From Asticcacaulis sp. AC460 (GTDB lineage Bacteria > Pseudomonadota > Alphaproteobacteria > Caulobacterales > Caulobacteraceae), in contig NZ_AWGD01000024.1 of the NCBI RefSeq assembly GCF_000495795.1, positions 1 through 64,000 on the forward strand: 64,000 bases of DNA, written 5' to 3'. The notes below the pieces were generated by a model. It was not told the DNA's origin. It did no database searches and worked only from the letters and a program-made list of their open reading frames with translations. The translations under genes were made by a program, and so were the position numbers. Shown here in pieces: positions 29,771-37,176 of the stretch (position 1 is its first letter; each line of letters begins with the position of its first letter).

Positions 29771-31726
29771 ATGGCTTATTTTATTGGGACGCCGAACAAT
29801 GACACCTACTCCGGCGGCAGCGGTAATGACGGAATCAACGGGCTGGGCGGCGATGACGTGCTCGACGGCGGCGGCGGCCAGGATACGGTGTTCGGTGGAG
29901 ACGGCCATGACTGGCTCGACGGCGGCACCGGCATCGACACCCTGGGAGGCGGCCTGGGCAACGACACCTTTGTCGTGGATGATGCCGGCGATGTCGTTCT
30001 GGAAGGCGCCAATCAGGGTGTCGACCTGGTGCGCGCCTCGGTCAGCTTTTCCCTGGCGGGACGCCAGATCGAGTATCTGACCCTTACGGGGGCGGCGCAT
30101 ATCGACGCCATCGGCAACGGCCTGAACAACCTGCTGATCGGCAATACCGGCAACAATGTGCTGGATGGCGGCATCGGTAACGACATCATGGCGGGCGGTC
30201 TGGGTGACGACACCTACATTGTCGACGCCATCGGCGACAATGTCTCTGAAAACTATGGCGAAGGCGTCGACACCATCCGCTCCAGCGTCACCTATTCGCT
30301 GTTCGGACGGGCGGTCGAGTATCTGACCCTTACCGGCGATGCGTCTATCAACGCCACCGGCAACGGGCTGAACAACCTGATGACGGGCAATGCCGGCAAC
30401 AATGTTCTGGACGGCGCGACGGGCAAGGATATCCTGGCCGGCGGGCTGGGCGACGACACCTATTACGTCGATAATACCGGCGACAATGTCGCCGAGAACC
30501 ACCTGGAAGGCGCAGACACCATCTATTCCACCGTCAGCTATTCCTTGTTCGGGCGGGCGGTCGAAACCCTGATCCTGACGGGCAGCGCCCATCTCAACGC
30601 CACCGGCAATGGATTGAACAACGTCCTGACCGGCAACAGCGGCAACAACGCGCTGGACGGCGGCGCCGGCAATGACGTCCTCAACGGCGGCACCGGCAAC
30701 GATACCCTGACCGGCGGATCGGGAAACGATAGCTACTACCTCACCACGACCGGTGACGTGGTTGTCGAAGCCGCTTCGGGAGGCACGGACACGGTCTTCA
30801 CCAGCTACAACTACTTCATGGAAGGACTGGGGGTGCAGTGGGTGGAGAATATCACCTTGCTGGCCAACGCCGGCAGCATTCATGCCGCCGGTAACGCATT
30901 GAACAATGTCCTGACCGGCAACAAGGGTGACAATGCATTGTCCGGCGCGGACGGCAACGACACCCTGATCGGCGGCCTCGGCAACGATACCTACTATGTC
31001 GAGCAGACCGGCGACGTCGTGATCGAAAATCCGGGCCAGGGAAATGACACCCTCATCACCTATGTGACCTATTCTCTGGCCGACCTGCCGGCGATAGAGA
31101 CGATCGACATCGGACACGCCCGGCCCGTCGGCGCGACCGGCAACGACCTCAATAACGAAATGTCCGGCAACAACAGCCATAACTTTCTGGACGGTGGCTT
31201 CGGCGATGACACCATGACCGGGCGGCTGGGCCACGACACCTACTATGTCGACTCGGCCGGCGATGTGGTCATCGAGGCCGAGGGCGGCGGCGTCGACCAA
31301 GTCGTGACCGGTCTTAGCTATAGCCTGGGCGCCTGGGTGGAGAACCTTACCCTGACGGGGGCTGCGGATGTGAACGGCAACGGGAATGACCGCGGCAATG
31401 TCCTGATCGGCAATGACGGCGCCAACGTCCTGGACGGCCGGCAAAGCATTGATACCCTGAACGGTGGCTGGGGGAACGACACGCTTACCGGCGGCACCGG
31501 CGCGGACACCTTCCAGTTCAGCACCGGCAGTAGTAACGACCAGATTCTCGACTTTCAGGGCAGTGCAGGCGACCGGATCGACGTTTACGCCTATACCGGC
31601 GGCGCCTCCAACCCGGCCCTGGTGAGCCAAAGCGGCGCCGACGTCCTGATCGACTTCGGCGGCGGCAACACGGTGCTGATCCTTACCGATACTGTTGACA
31701 ATGTGGTGCCATACATCTTCTGGTAA
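29771..31726 (+). CDS. RTX-repeat calcium-binding protein 6 of 6 (short subtype)
   Basis: 651 aa; AAGGA (29759-29763) precedes ATG 29771. It starts MAYFIGTPNNDTYSGGS, DGINGLGGDDVLDGG, as in member 5. Six modules follow; the first three carry SLAGRQIEYL, SLFGRAVEYL and SLFGRAVETL in the same order as member 5. The C-terminal domain reads DRIDVYAYTGGASN... VVPYIFW. It is the last gene of the array; no clear intrinsic terminator is seen in the 92 bases before the pirin gene. The biological role is unknown. Confidence 0.9.
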   Translation: MAYFIGTPNNDTYSGGSGNDGINGLGGDDVLDGGGGQDTVFGGDGHDWLDGGTGIDTLGGGLGNDTFVVDDAGDVVLEGANQGVDLVRASVSFSLAGRQIEYLTLTGAAHIDAIGNGLNNLLIGNTGNNVLDGGIGNDIMAGGLGDDTYIVDAIGDNVSENYGEGVDTIRSSVTYSLFGRAVEYLTLTGDASINATGNGLNNLMTGNAGNNVLDGATGKDILAGGLGDDTYYVDNTGDNVAENHLEGADTIYSTVSYSLFGRAVETLILTGSAHLNATGNGLNNVLTGNSGNNALDGGAGNDVLNGGTGNDTLTGGSGNDSYYLTTTGDVVVEAASGGTDTVFTSYNYFMEGLGVQWVENITLLANAGSIHAAGNALNNVLTGNKGDNALSGADGNDTLIGGLGNDTYYVEQTGDVVIENPGQGNDTLITYVTYSLADLPAIETIDIGHARPVGATGNDLNNEMSGNNSHNFLDGGFGDDTMTGRLGHDTYYVDSAGDVVIEAEGGGVDQVVTGLSYSLGAWVENLTLTGAADVNGNGNDRGNVLIGNDGANVLDGRQSIDTLNGGWGNDTLTGGTGADTFQFSTGSSNDQILDFQGSAGDRIDVYAYTGGASNPALVSQSGADVLIDFGGGNTVLILTDTVDNVVPYIFW

Positions 31727-31744
31727 ATCCGGTTCTGGCGCATA

Positions 31745-31772
31745 TTGTAATTGTTAAGGTTACACTTATATA
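31745..31772 (+). promoter_or_regulatory. Candidate promoter of the pirin gene
   Basis: TTGTAA (31745-31750), a 16-base spacer and TATATA (31767-31772) lie in an AT-rich patch 47 bases before the pirin start, the most AT-rich stretch near the array end. Pattern-based only. Confidence 0.35.
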
Positions 31773-31818
31773 GGCGTCAACTGAGTGGCATCCTGCGATG
31801 CCACGGGGAGATGTGACA

Positions 31819-32526
31819 ATGATCGACAAGCGACCTTTCGATAAACTGGGCGGCGCCAACCATGGCTGGCTGAACGCCAAACACCATTTTTCCTTCGCCA
31901 GCTATCATGACCCGGCCAAGATGGGCTGGGGCTCCATCCGCGTGTGGAACGATGACGAAATCGCAGCCAATAGCGGTTTCCCGCCGCACCCGCACGACAA
32001 TATGGAGATCATCACCTATGTCCGCGAAGGCGCCATTACCCATCAGGACAGTCTGGGTAACAAGGGCCGTACCGAGGCCGGCGACGTCCAGGTGATGTCG
32101 GCCGGGACCGGTATCCGGCATGCCGAGTACAACCTGGAAAGCGAGACCACCAAGATCTTCCAGATCTGGGTGACCCCCAGCGCCCGGGGCGACGCGCCGC
32201 AATGGGGCGCCCGCCCCTTCCCCAAGGATGACCGGGCCGGCCGTTTCGTAGCCCTGGCGTCCGGGTTCGAGAATGACGGCGACGCCCTGCCGATCCGCAC
32301 TCCGGCGCGGTTGCTGGGCGCCACCCTGCTGAAAGACCAGGCGGAAACCTATCGCCCGGTCGAAACCGGCGGGCAGCGCTACCTGTACCTGGTGGTGTCG
32401 AAGGGGAAGGTCGAGGTCAATGGTGTCGAACTCGATACCCGCGATGGCGCCGCCATCAAGGACGAGGCGGAGCTGAAGATCACCGCTTTGGAAGATGCCG
32501 AGGTCGTATTGCTCGACGCGGCATAG
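31819..32526 (+). CDS. Pirin family protein (YhhW-like bicupin)
   Basis: 235 aa from ATG 31819, with GGGGAG (31805-31810) eight bases before; an upstream in-frame start has no ribosome-binding site. The N-terminal cupin has the metal-binding set of pirins (HHFSFASYHDP, FPPHPHDNMEIITYV, HQDSLGNKG, MSAGTGIRHAEYN). Bacterial YhhW-type pirins bind a divalent metal and some show quercetin 2,3-dioxygenase activity; the physiological role is usually unknown. Monocistronic, with its own promoter candidate upstream and a strong hairpin downstream. Confidence 0.93.
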   Translation: MIDKRPFDKLGGANHGWLNAKHHFSFASYHDPAKMGWGSIRVWNDDEIAANSGFPPHPHDNMEIITYVREGAITHQDSLGNKGRTEAGDVQVMSAGTGIRHAEYNLESETTKIFQIWVTPSARGDAPQWGARPFPKDDRAGRFVALASGFENDGDALPIRTPARLLGATLLKDQAETYRPVETGGQRYLYLVVSKGKVEVNGVELDTRDGAAIKDEAELKITALEDAEVVLLDAA

Positions 32527-32583
32527 GGTGTGGCCAACTGTCACCACCTACCCGAAATTGTGGTTGGTGTCTGGACGGATACG

Positions 32584-32620
32584 AACGCGGAGCCTAGATT
32601 TCAAGCTCCGCGTTTCGCTT
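32584..32620 (+). terminator. Intrinsic terminator-like hairpin after the pirin gene
   Basis: Perfect 10-bp arms AACGCGGAGC (32584-32593) and GCTCCGCGTT (32605-32614) with an 11-base loop, then TTCGCTTTT. It lies 57 bases after the pirin stop and ends just before the ribosome-binding site of the lipoprotein gene. Confidence 0.7.
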
Positions 32621-32635
32621 TTGTGGAGGCCCACA

Positions 32636-33097
32636 GTGCGCGTTCTCCTAGTTGCCGTTCTTGCCCTGGGCCTTAGCGCCTGCGAACCGGAAATCTCCGG
32701 CGGCGAACCCGCCGCTGCGCCCGAACCGCCATCAGCGCCCGGTGGGCCAGCCGTTCCCGAAGCGCCCAAGCCGATCGTCGGCGGGGTCAATCTTAATGAG
32801 CCGGTCAATCTGGTCGGCACCGAGCCGTTCTGGAGCGTCAAGATCGAGGGTGCGACGATGAGCTATTCGTCGCCCGAAGAGCCCGGCAAGCCCTACGTCA
32901 TCGGTACCACCAAGATCGTCGACGGCAACAAGGCCGAACTGACGAGCGCAGGGCTGAACGTCACCCTGACGGCGGGCACCTGTTCCGATGGGATGAGCGA
33001 TCGGGTTTATCCTCTGACGGCGGTCGCCACGCTGGACGGCAAGACGCTGAAGGGCTGCGCCATCAGCGCCGCCGAAATGGCAAAGACCCAGCCCTGA
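32636..33097 (+). CDS. Small lipoprotein, COG3650-like
   Basis: 153 aa from GTG 32636, chosen because GGAGG (32625-32629) sits six bases upstream and the product then begins with a short lipoprotein signal, VRVLLVAVLALGLSAC, with lipobox LSAC. A Pro/Ala/Glu-rich linker follows (residues 17-45), then the domain with EPFWSVKIEGATMSYSSPEE and a C-terminal GTCSDGMSDRVYPL and GKTLKGCA. The two Cys of the domain may form a disulfide. This family is periplasmic or membrane-anchored and of unknown function. The stop is one base from the convergent queE stop. Confidence 0.82.
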   Translation: MRVLLVAVLALGLSACEPEISGGEPAAAPEPPSAPGGPAVPEAPKPIVGGVNLNEPVNLVGTEPFWSVKIEGATMSYSSPEEPGKPYVIGTTKIVDGNKAELTSAGLNVTLTAGTCSDGMSDRVYPLTAVATLDGKTLKGCAISAAEMAKTQP

Positions 33098-33098
33098 A

Positions 33099-33731
33099 CT
33101 ATTTGAGACCGACCAGCTTATGGGTCTGCACGCTCATCCGCCATTGCGGATGCATCAGGCAGTAGTCGATCACCGCCTGGGTGTTGGCCGCCTGCCGCGG
33201 ATTGTCCTTGGGCTGAAGATAAAATCGTTCGAATTGCATTTCCAGGAAATCGGATGGATCGACATTTTCCTGAGGCCAGACAAGCTTTAATTCCTGCCCA
33301 CTTTTCTGATGCAAGCGATTTTCACCTTTCGGCGAGACGCAGATCCAGTCGATACCGGCGGGCGCCTTCAAGGTGCCGTTGGTCTCGACAGCGATGAAAT
33401 AGCCGGCGGCCTTGACCGCCGTGATGAGGTCGCTGTCGAGTTGCAGCAGGGGTTCGCCGCCGGTGAAGACCACCGCCTTGTCCGCCGCCCTGCCCTCGCC
33501 CCAGACGGCGTCGAGCGCCGCGACGATATCGGCGGGCGTAGCGAACTTGCCGCCGTTCTCGCCGTCGGTGCCGACAAAGTCCGTGTCGCAGAAGTCGCAG
33601 GCGGCGGTGACGCGGTCCTGCTCACGGCCGCTCCACAGGTTGCAGCCGGCGAAACGGGCGAAGACATTGACCCGGCCGGCCTGGCCGCCTTCGCCCTGGA
33701 GGGTGAGGAAGATTTCCTTGAAACTGTACAT
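33099..33731 (-). CDS. queE: 7-carboxy-7-deazaguanine synthase
   Basis: 210 aa radical-SAM enzyme converting 6-carboxytetrahydropterin to 7-carboxy-7-deazaguanine in preQ0/queuosine synthesis. The cluster ligands are Cys30, Cys45 and Cys48, the CX14CX2C arrangement known for one QueE subgroup instead of the usual CX3CX2C. Other family features are the N-terminal FLTLQGEGGQAGRVNVFARF, the SAM glycine motif FTGGEPLLQ, ETNGT, and SPKGEN. It lies downstream of queC on the same strand but is separated from it by a family C repeat. Confidence 0.96.
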   Translation of the reverse strand: MYSFKEIFLTLQGEGGQAGRVNVFARFAGCNLWSGREQDRVTAACDFCDTDFVGTDGENGGKFATPADIVAALDAVWGEGRAADKAVVFTGGEPLLQLDSDLITAVKAAGYFIAVETNGTLKAPAGIDWICVSPKGENRLHQKSGQELKLVWPQENVDPSDFLEMQFERFYLQPKDNPRQAANTQAVIDYCLMHPQWRMSVQTHKLVGLK

Positions 33732-33785
33732 GGTGGGGATTTAGCGCCGTTTCCGTTCGAAATCCATGGTCGCGTTAGCAGGGAA

Positions 33786-33927
33786 TTTTACCACGGACCA
33801 TACGGACCACACGGATATCAAATTCGGTTGACCGCGCCGCATAGCGCAACCGTTCACCAAGTACGCCGCTGCGCGGCAGTTCGCCTGGCCCCCGAAGTCC
33901 GTGCGGTCCGTGTGGTCCGTGGTAAAA
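33786..33927. repeat. Family C palindromic element (C1)
   Basis: 30-base terminal inverted repeats (33786-33815 and 33898-33927, 28 of 30 matching) begin TTTTACCACGGACCA. The interior is GC-rich and different from copy C2 at 43928-44065. It occupies most of the queC-queE spacer and ends two bases before the queC stop codon. Confidence 0.88.
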
Positions 33928-33929
33928 AA

Positions 33930-34670
33930 CTATCGCTCGGCGTGCTGCTTCATTTCCAGGAAGTGCTCGAACCCGGTCTTACGAAGTTGACAGGCCGGGC
34001 AGTCGCCACAACCATAGCCCCAGGCGTGGCGTTCGCCGCGTTCGCCCATATAGCAGGTGTGCGACTCTTCCACGATCAGGTCGACCAGGGCCTGGCCGCC
34101 CAGGTCCTGCGACAAAGCCCAGGTCTGGGCCTTGTTCAGGTACATCAGCGGAGTGTCGATGGTGAAGGGCCGCTCCACGCCGAGGTTCAGCACGGTTTCC
34201 ATGGCCTTCAGCGTGTCGGCGCGGCAGTCGGGATAGCCGGAAAAGTCGGTTTCACACATGCCGCCGACCAGGTGGTCGATGCCGCGGCGGTCAGCCACGG
34301 CGGCGGCATAGACGAAGAAGACCAGGTTACGGCCCGGGACGAAGGACGACGGCAAGCCGCGTTCGGTCATGACGATGGCGGATTCGCGCGTCAGGGACGA
34401 CTCGGCGACCGCGCCGAATCCCTTCAGGTCGCAGACATGGTCTTCGCCCAGGCGGGCCCTGGCCAGGGGATAGACGTCGCGGAAGCGCGCCAGCAGGTTC
34501 TGGCGCACCGTCATCTCGATGGCGTGGCGCTGACCGTAGTCGAAGCCGATGGTTTCCACGCGGTCATAGGTATTCAGTGCCCACGCCAGGCAGACGCTCG
34601 AATCCTGGCCGCCCGAGAACAGAACAAGGGCGGAGTTTGCGGCGGGGACCTGGTCCAGATACGCGGACAT
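33930..34670 (-). CDS. queC: 7-cyano-7-deazaguanine synthase
   Basis: 246 aa ATP-dependent enzyme converting 7-carboxy-7-deazaguanine to preQ0 for tRNA queuosine. The PP-loop is SGGQDSS (19-25), followed by [14 protein letters not shown]. The Zn site is a C-terminal Cys set in [10 protein letters not shown], together with the Cys in [18 protein letters not shown] is also conserved. AGGAAG precedes ATG 34670. A terminator-like hairpin lies about 40 bases upstream of the start in the leader. QueD and QueF are not in the window. Confidence 0.97.
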   Translation of the reverse strand: MSAYLDQVPAANSALVLFSGGQDSSVCLAWALNTYDRVETIGFDYGQRHAIEMTVRQNLLARFRDVYPLARARLGEDHVCDLKGFGAVAESSLTRESAIVMTERGLPSSFVPGRNLVFFVYAAAVADRRGIDHLVGGMCETDFSGYPDCRADTLKAMETVLNLGVERPFTIDTPLMYLNKAQTWALSQDLGGQALVDLIVEESHTCYMGERGERHAWGYGCGDCPACQLRKTGFEHFLEMKQHAER

Positions 34671-34708
34671 CGAAATGGCTTCCTGTGGAACAAAACGGAA
34701 CCTTATCT

Positions 34709-34744
34709 AAAAAGCCCCTTTTTGCCGTTTTGCAAGGGGTTTTT
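34709..34744. terminator. Bidirectional terminator-like hairpin in the queC leader
   Basis: Stem CCCCTT/AAGGGG (34715-34720, 34734-34739) is flanked by A-runs on one side and T-runs on the other in both orientations. No gene ends here: queC starts leftward at 34670 and a thioesterase rightward at 34846. It could be a queC attenuator. It does not match the preQ1-I riboswitch consensus by eye. Confidence 0.5.
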
Positions 34745-34845
34745 GCTGCGGCGCGCCATCGAATTCCGAGGTCAGGCGCGGTTTAGACTTTGACGTTCGC
34801 GGAAACTTGGACGAAAATGGCGGCCAGTCCCGGTAGGAATCGCTC

Positions 34846-35292
34846 ATGAGCCAGCCGCTGCCGTTTTCCAACATGTTCGCCGAGATCGTCGGCCATACGC
34901 CCTATATGAAGGCGATCGGAGTACGCTACGTCGGCACCGGCGCCGATGGGGTGACCCTGGCCCTGCCCTATCGCGACGACCTGGTCGGTGATCCGGAGAC
35001 CCGGGTGTTCGCGTCGGGCGTGGTGACGGCCTTGCTAGACAATACCTGCGGCATGGCGGTGTGGGACCGGATCAACGAATTCAAACCGCTGGCGACCCTG
35101 GACCTGCGCATCGACTATATGCGTCCGGCCATGCCGGACAATGAGCTGAAAGCGACGGCCCGGTGCTACAAGCTGACCCGGTCGGTCGGCTTCGTGCGCG
35201 CCTTTGCCTATGAGGTCAGTCCGGACGATCCGGTGGCCGCGGCCCAGGCGGCGTTTATCATCAGCAATCCGGCTTTGAGGGCAAAAGCATGA
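34846..35292 (+). CDS. Hotdog-fold thioesterase, PaaI-like (first of pair)
   Basis: 148 aa from ATG 34846. Hotdog architecture: N-terminal FAEIVGHTPYMKAIGVRYV, central helix SGVVTALLDNTCGMAV, beta strands TLDLRIDYMRPA and SVGFVRAFAYEV. Family members usually have HGG before the central helix; here the equivalent is ASG, while the acidic Asp of LLDN is kept. It probably hydrolyses acyl-CoA, or works as partner of the next gene, whose start overlaps its stop by four bases (ATGA). Substrate unknown. Confidence 0.85.
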   Translation: MSQPLPFSNMFAEIVGHTPYMKAIGVRYVGTGADGVTLALPYRDDLVGDPETRVFASGVVTALLDNTCGMAVWDRINEFKPLATLDLRIDYMRPAMPDNELKATARCYKLTRSVGFVRAFAYEVSPDDPVAAAQAAFIISNPALRAKA

Positions 35293-35720
35293 GCGAAGAT
35301 CTCAGCAAGCTGGCGCGCAAGGATATCTGCATTCCGGCCGAGGTGTTGGCTGCCATCCCGTTCGCCCAGTTCTTGGGTGTGAATGTGGAGCTCGCCGGCG
35401 ATGAGTTGACAGCGCATCTGCCGTTCCAGGACAAGCTGATCGGCAATCCGATGATTCCGGCGCTGCATGGCGGAGTGATCGGGGCGTTCATGGAAATCAC
35501 CGCCATGGCGCAATTGGCTTTTTCCGAGAAGTTCGATCACATCCCGAAACCGATCGATGTGACGATCCAGTATCTACGCTCGGGCAAGCCCGTGCACACC
35601 TATGCCCGGGCGGTGTTGAACCGGGTCGGTCGGACGGTGGCCAATGTCGAGGTGTCGGCCTGGCAGGAGCAGAAGAACCATCCGATTGCGACATTGCAGG
35701 CGCATTTCCTGATCGGGTAG
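35289..35720 (+). CDS. Hotdog-fold thioesterase, PaaI-like (second of pair)
   Basis: 143 aa, start overlapping the upstream paralogue by ATGA, so translation is coupled. It contains the classical HGGVIGAFMEIT central helix, with Glu in the usual acidic position, and the strands PIDVTIQYLRSG and GRTVANVEVSAWQE. It therefore has the HGG that the first protein lacks. The family hydrolyses acyl-CoA thioesters and works as dimers of dimers; an obligate heteromer with the upstream product is a reasonable inference. A family A repeat lies directly downstream. Confidence 0.87.
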   Translation: MSEDLSKLARKDICIPAEVLAAIPFAQFLGVNVELAGDELTAHLPFQDKLIGNPMIPALHGGVIGAFMEITAMAQLAFSEKFDHIPKPIDVTIQYLRSGKPVHTYARAVLNRVGRTVANVEVSAWQEQKNHPIATLQAHFLIG

Positions 35721-35730
35721 CGCTCGCGCT

Positions 35731-35897
35731 ATCCTCCACCGCTTGCGGGGGAGGTGGCGAGCAAGTGAGGCCCCCTATGGGCCGAAACGCGTCGAGACGC
35801 AGGGGGCGTTCCGAGTTCCCGGCTCCCCCTCCGTCTCGACTTACTACGCCTTCGGCTTCGCTCGCTCGACACCTCCCCCGCAAGCGGTGGAGGATAA
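35731..35897. repeat. Family A repeat, full palindrome (A3)
   Basis: Perfect 26-base inverted repeats at 35731-35756 and 35870-35895, each itself a hairpin. The right half (from 35810) matches solo copies A1, A4 and A6. It lies between convergent genes and ends five bases from the stop of the serine hydrolase. Confidence 0.9.
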
Positions 35898-35902
35898 GAT
35901 TG

Positions 35903-37033
35903 TTATTCCGCGCTCGGTGTGAACCCGTATTCCCAGTCGTAGGGCACGCCGGTGTCGCCCAGGAACAACTTGATCAGGTCGGGAAAGGCCTTTTCGGCGC
36001 GGACGTCGTTGGCCAGGATCACCACGCAGCGTTGGCCTTTTTCGATGCAGACCATCGTGTTGCCGGTCGTGTCGTTGTGACCGCCCTTATAGAAGCCCGG
36101 ACCTTGCGGGCCGTCGAACACCACCACGCCAAGGCCGGCATAGAGGTCCTTGCGTTGCTGTTCAGGGGGAAGTTCCGGCTGGAAGCTGTTGAATTGCGAG
36201 CGGGTTGTGATGTGAAGCTGCGGTTTGCTCAGTTCGGCGCGGGAGTTTGCAGTGAGGCCGTCGCCGCGGACCAGGGCGGCGGTGAACTTGGCGATATCTG
36301 TGATGGTCGTGTCCATGGAGCCGGCGGCGCGGACCTTGGATCGTTCGTCGTGGGGTTCGGTCTGCCCCTCTTCGCCCCAGCCATCGGCCAGGTTGCCGGC
36401 GAAGTCCGGGCGCCAGATCAGCGAGGTCCGTGCCATGCCCAGGCGGTCGAATTGCGTTTGGGTCAGTTGGCCGACATCGAGGTTGAGGCCTTTTTCGATG
36501 GCGAACTGGAGCAGGATAATGCCGTCACCGGAATAGGCATAGCGGGCGCCGGGGTCGAAATGGATACGCAGCTTCCCGTCGGGCTCGAGGAAGCCGAAAT
36601 TGGCAAAGCCCGTGGAATGGGTGAGGATGATGCGCGGGGTGATGTTGCGCCAGCGGGGGTCGGTTTTGAGCGGCGCGTAGTCGGCGTATTTGGGTTCTTC
36701 CGGATAGTCCGGCAGAGGTTTGGGCAGGACGTCGGCGATCGGTGTATCGAGGTTGAGCTTGCCCTGATCGACCAGTTGCAGGGCGGTATAGGCCATGACC
36801 GTCTTGGTCAGGGAGGCGCCATACATGATGGTGTCGGGCGTCAGCGGGTCGTTGTTGGTGTTCCGGATGCCGTAGGCCTGGGTATAGGCGACCTTGCCGT
36901 TGTCGATGACGGCGATGGCAAGGCCCTTGGCGCCGGTGTCGGCCATGGCCTTGTGGACGGCCGAGTCGATGTCGGCCGGCGCGGGGATCGCACTGCTGAG
37001 CAGGGCGTAGAGGGCGAGGCTGGCAAGCGACAT
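35903..37033 (-). CDS. Serine hydrolase, class C beta-lactamase-like, exported
   Basis: 376 aa from ATG 37033, preceded by AGGAG at five bases; an upstream frame extension falls in a repeat. There is a short signal-like N-terminus (ALYALLSSAIPAPA). The catalytic triad of the family is visible: SLTK (74-77), the Tyr motif YAYSGDG, and the KTG-equivalent GGHNDTTGN. The family includes esterases, D-aminopeptidases and penicillin-binding proteins as well as lactamases, so antibiotic hydrolysis should not be assumed. The gene follows lysK across a family B repeat. Confidence 0.87.
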   Translation of the reverse strand: MSLASLALYALLSSAIPAPADIDSAVHKAMADTGAKGLAIAVIDNGKVAYTQAYGIRNTNNDPLTPDTIMYGASLTKTVMAYTALQLVDQGKLNLDTPIADVLPKPLPDYPEEPKYADYAPLKTDPRWRNITPRIILTHSTGFANFGFLEPDGKLRIHFDPGARYAYSGDGIILLQFAIEKGLNLDVGQLTQTQFDRLGMARTSLIWRPDFAGNLADGWGEEGQTEPHDERSKVRAAGSMDTTITDIAKFTAALVRGDGLTANSRAELSKPQLHITTRSQFNSFQPELPPEQQRKDLYAGLGVVVFDGPQGPGFYKGGHNDTTGNTMVCIEKGQRCVVILANDVRAEKAFPDLIKLFLGDTGVPYDWEYGFTPSAE

Positions 37034-37046
37034 AGGCACTCCTGTA

Positions 37047-37167
37047 ATGGGGTTTGGGGCCTGAGGCCCCAAGTCTTCCTCTTCCTCCCCTTGACCTCGC
37101 CCCCTTGAGGGCGAAGGTCAAGGGGAGGAAAAGAAAAAGATGTGGGGTCGCGGACCCCACACCCCAT
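37047..37167. repeat. Family B cloverleaf-like palindromic element (B1)
   Basis: Outer arms ATGGGGT (37047-37053) and ACCCCAT (37161-37167) enclose three hairpins: TTGGGGCC/GGCCCCAA (37054-37072), a long central stem of about 21 bp with one bulge (37082-37102 with 37109-37130), and TGTGGGGTC/GACCCCACA (37141-37161). The same plan occurs at 58674-58799. It ends nine bases from the lysK stop. Confidence 0.9.
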
Positions 37168-37176
37168 AACAAGGGG

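Noticed and set aside
34671-34845. preQ1-I riboswitch upstream of queC
   Set aside because: A hairpin is present, but the short pseudoknot aptamer consensus with its A-rich tail could not be matched by eye.
36841-37172. Short leftward frames containing GLRPQTP-like words around 37.1 kb
   Set aside because: They are translations of the family B palindrome fused to out-of-frame hydrolase sequence.
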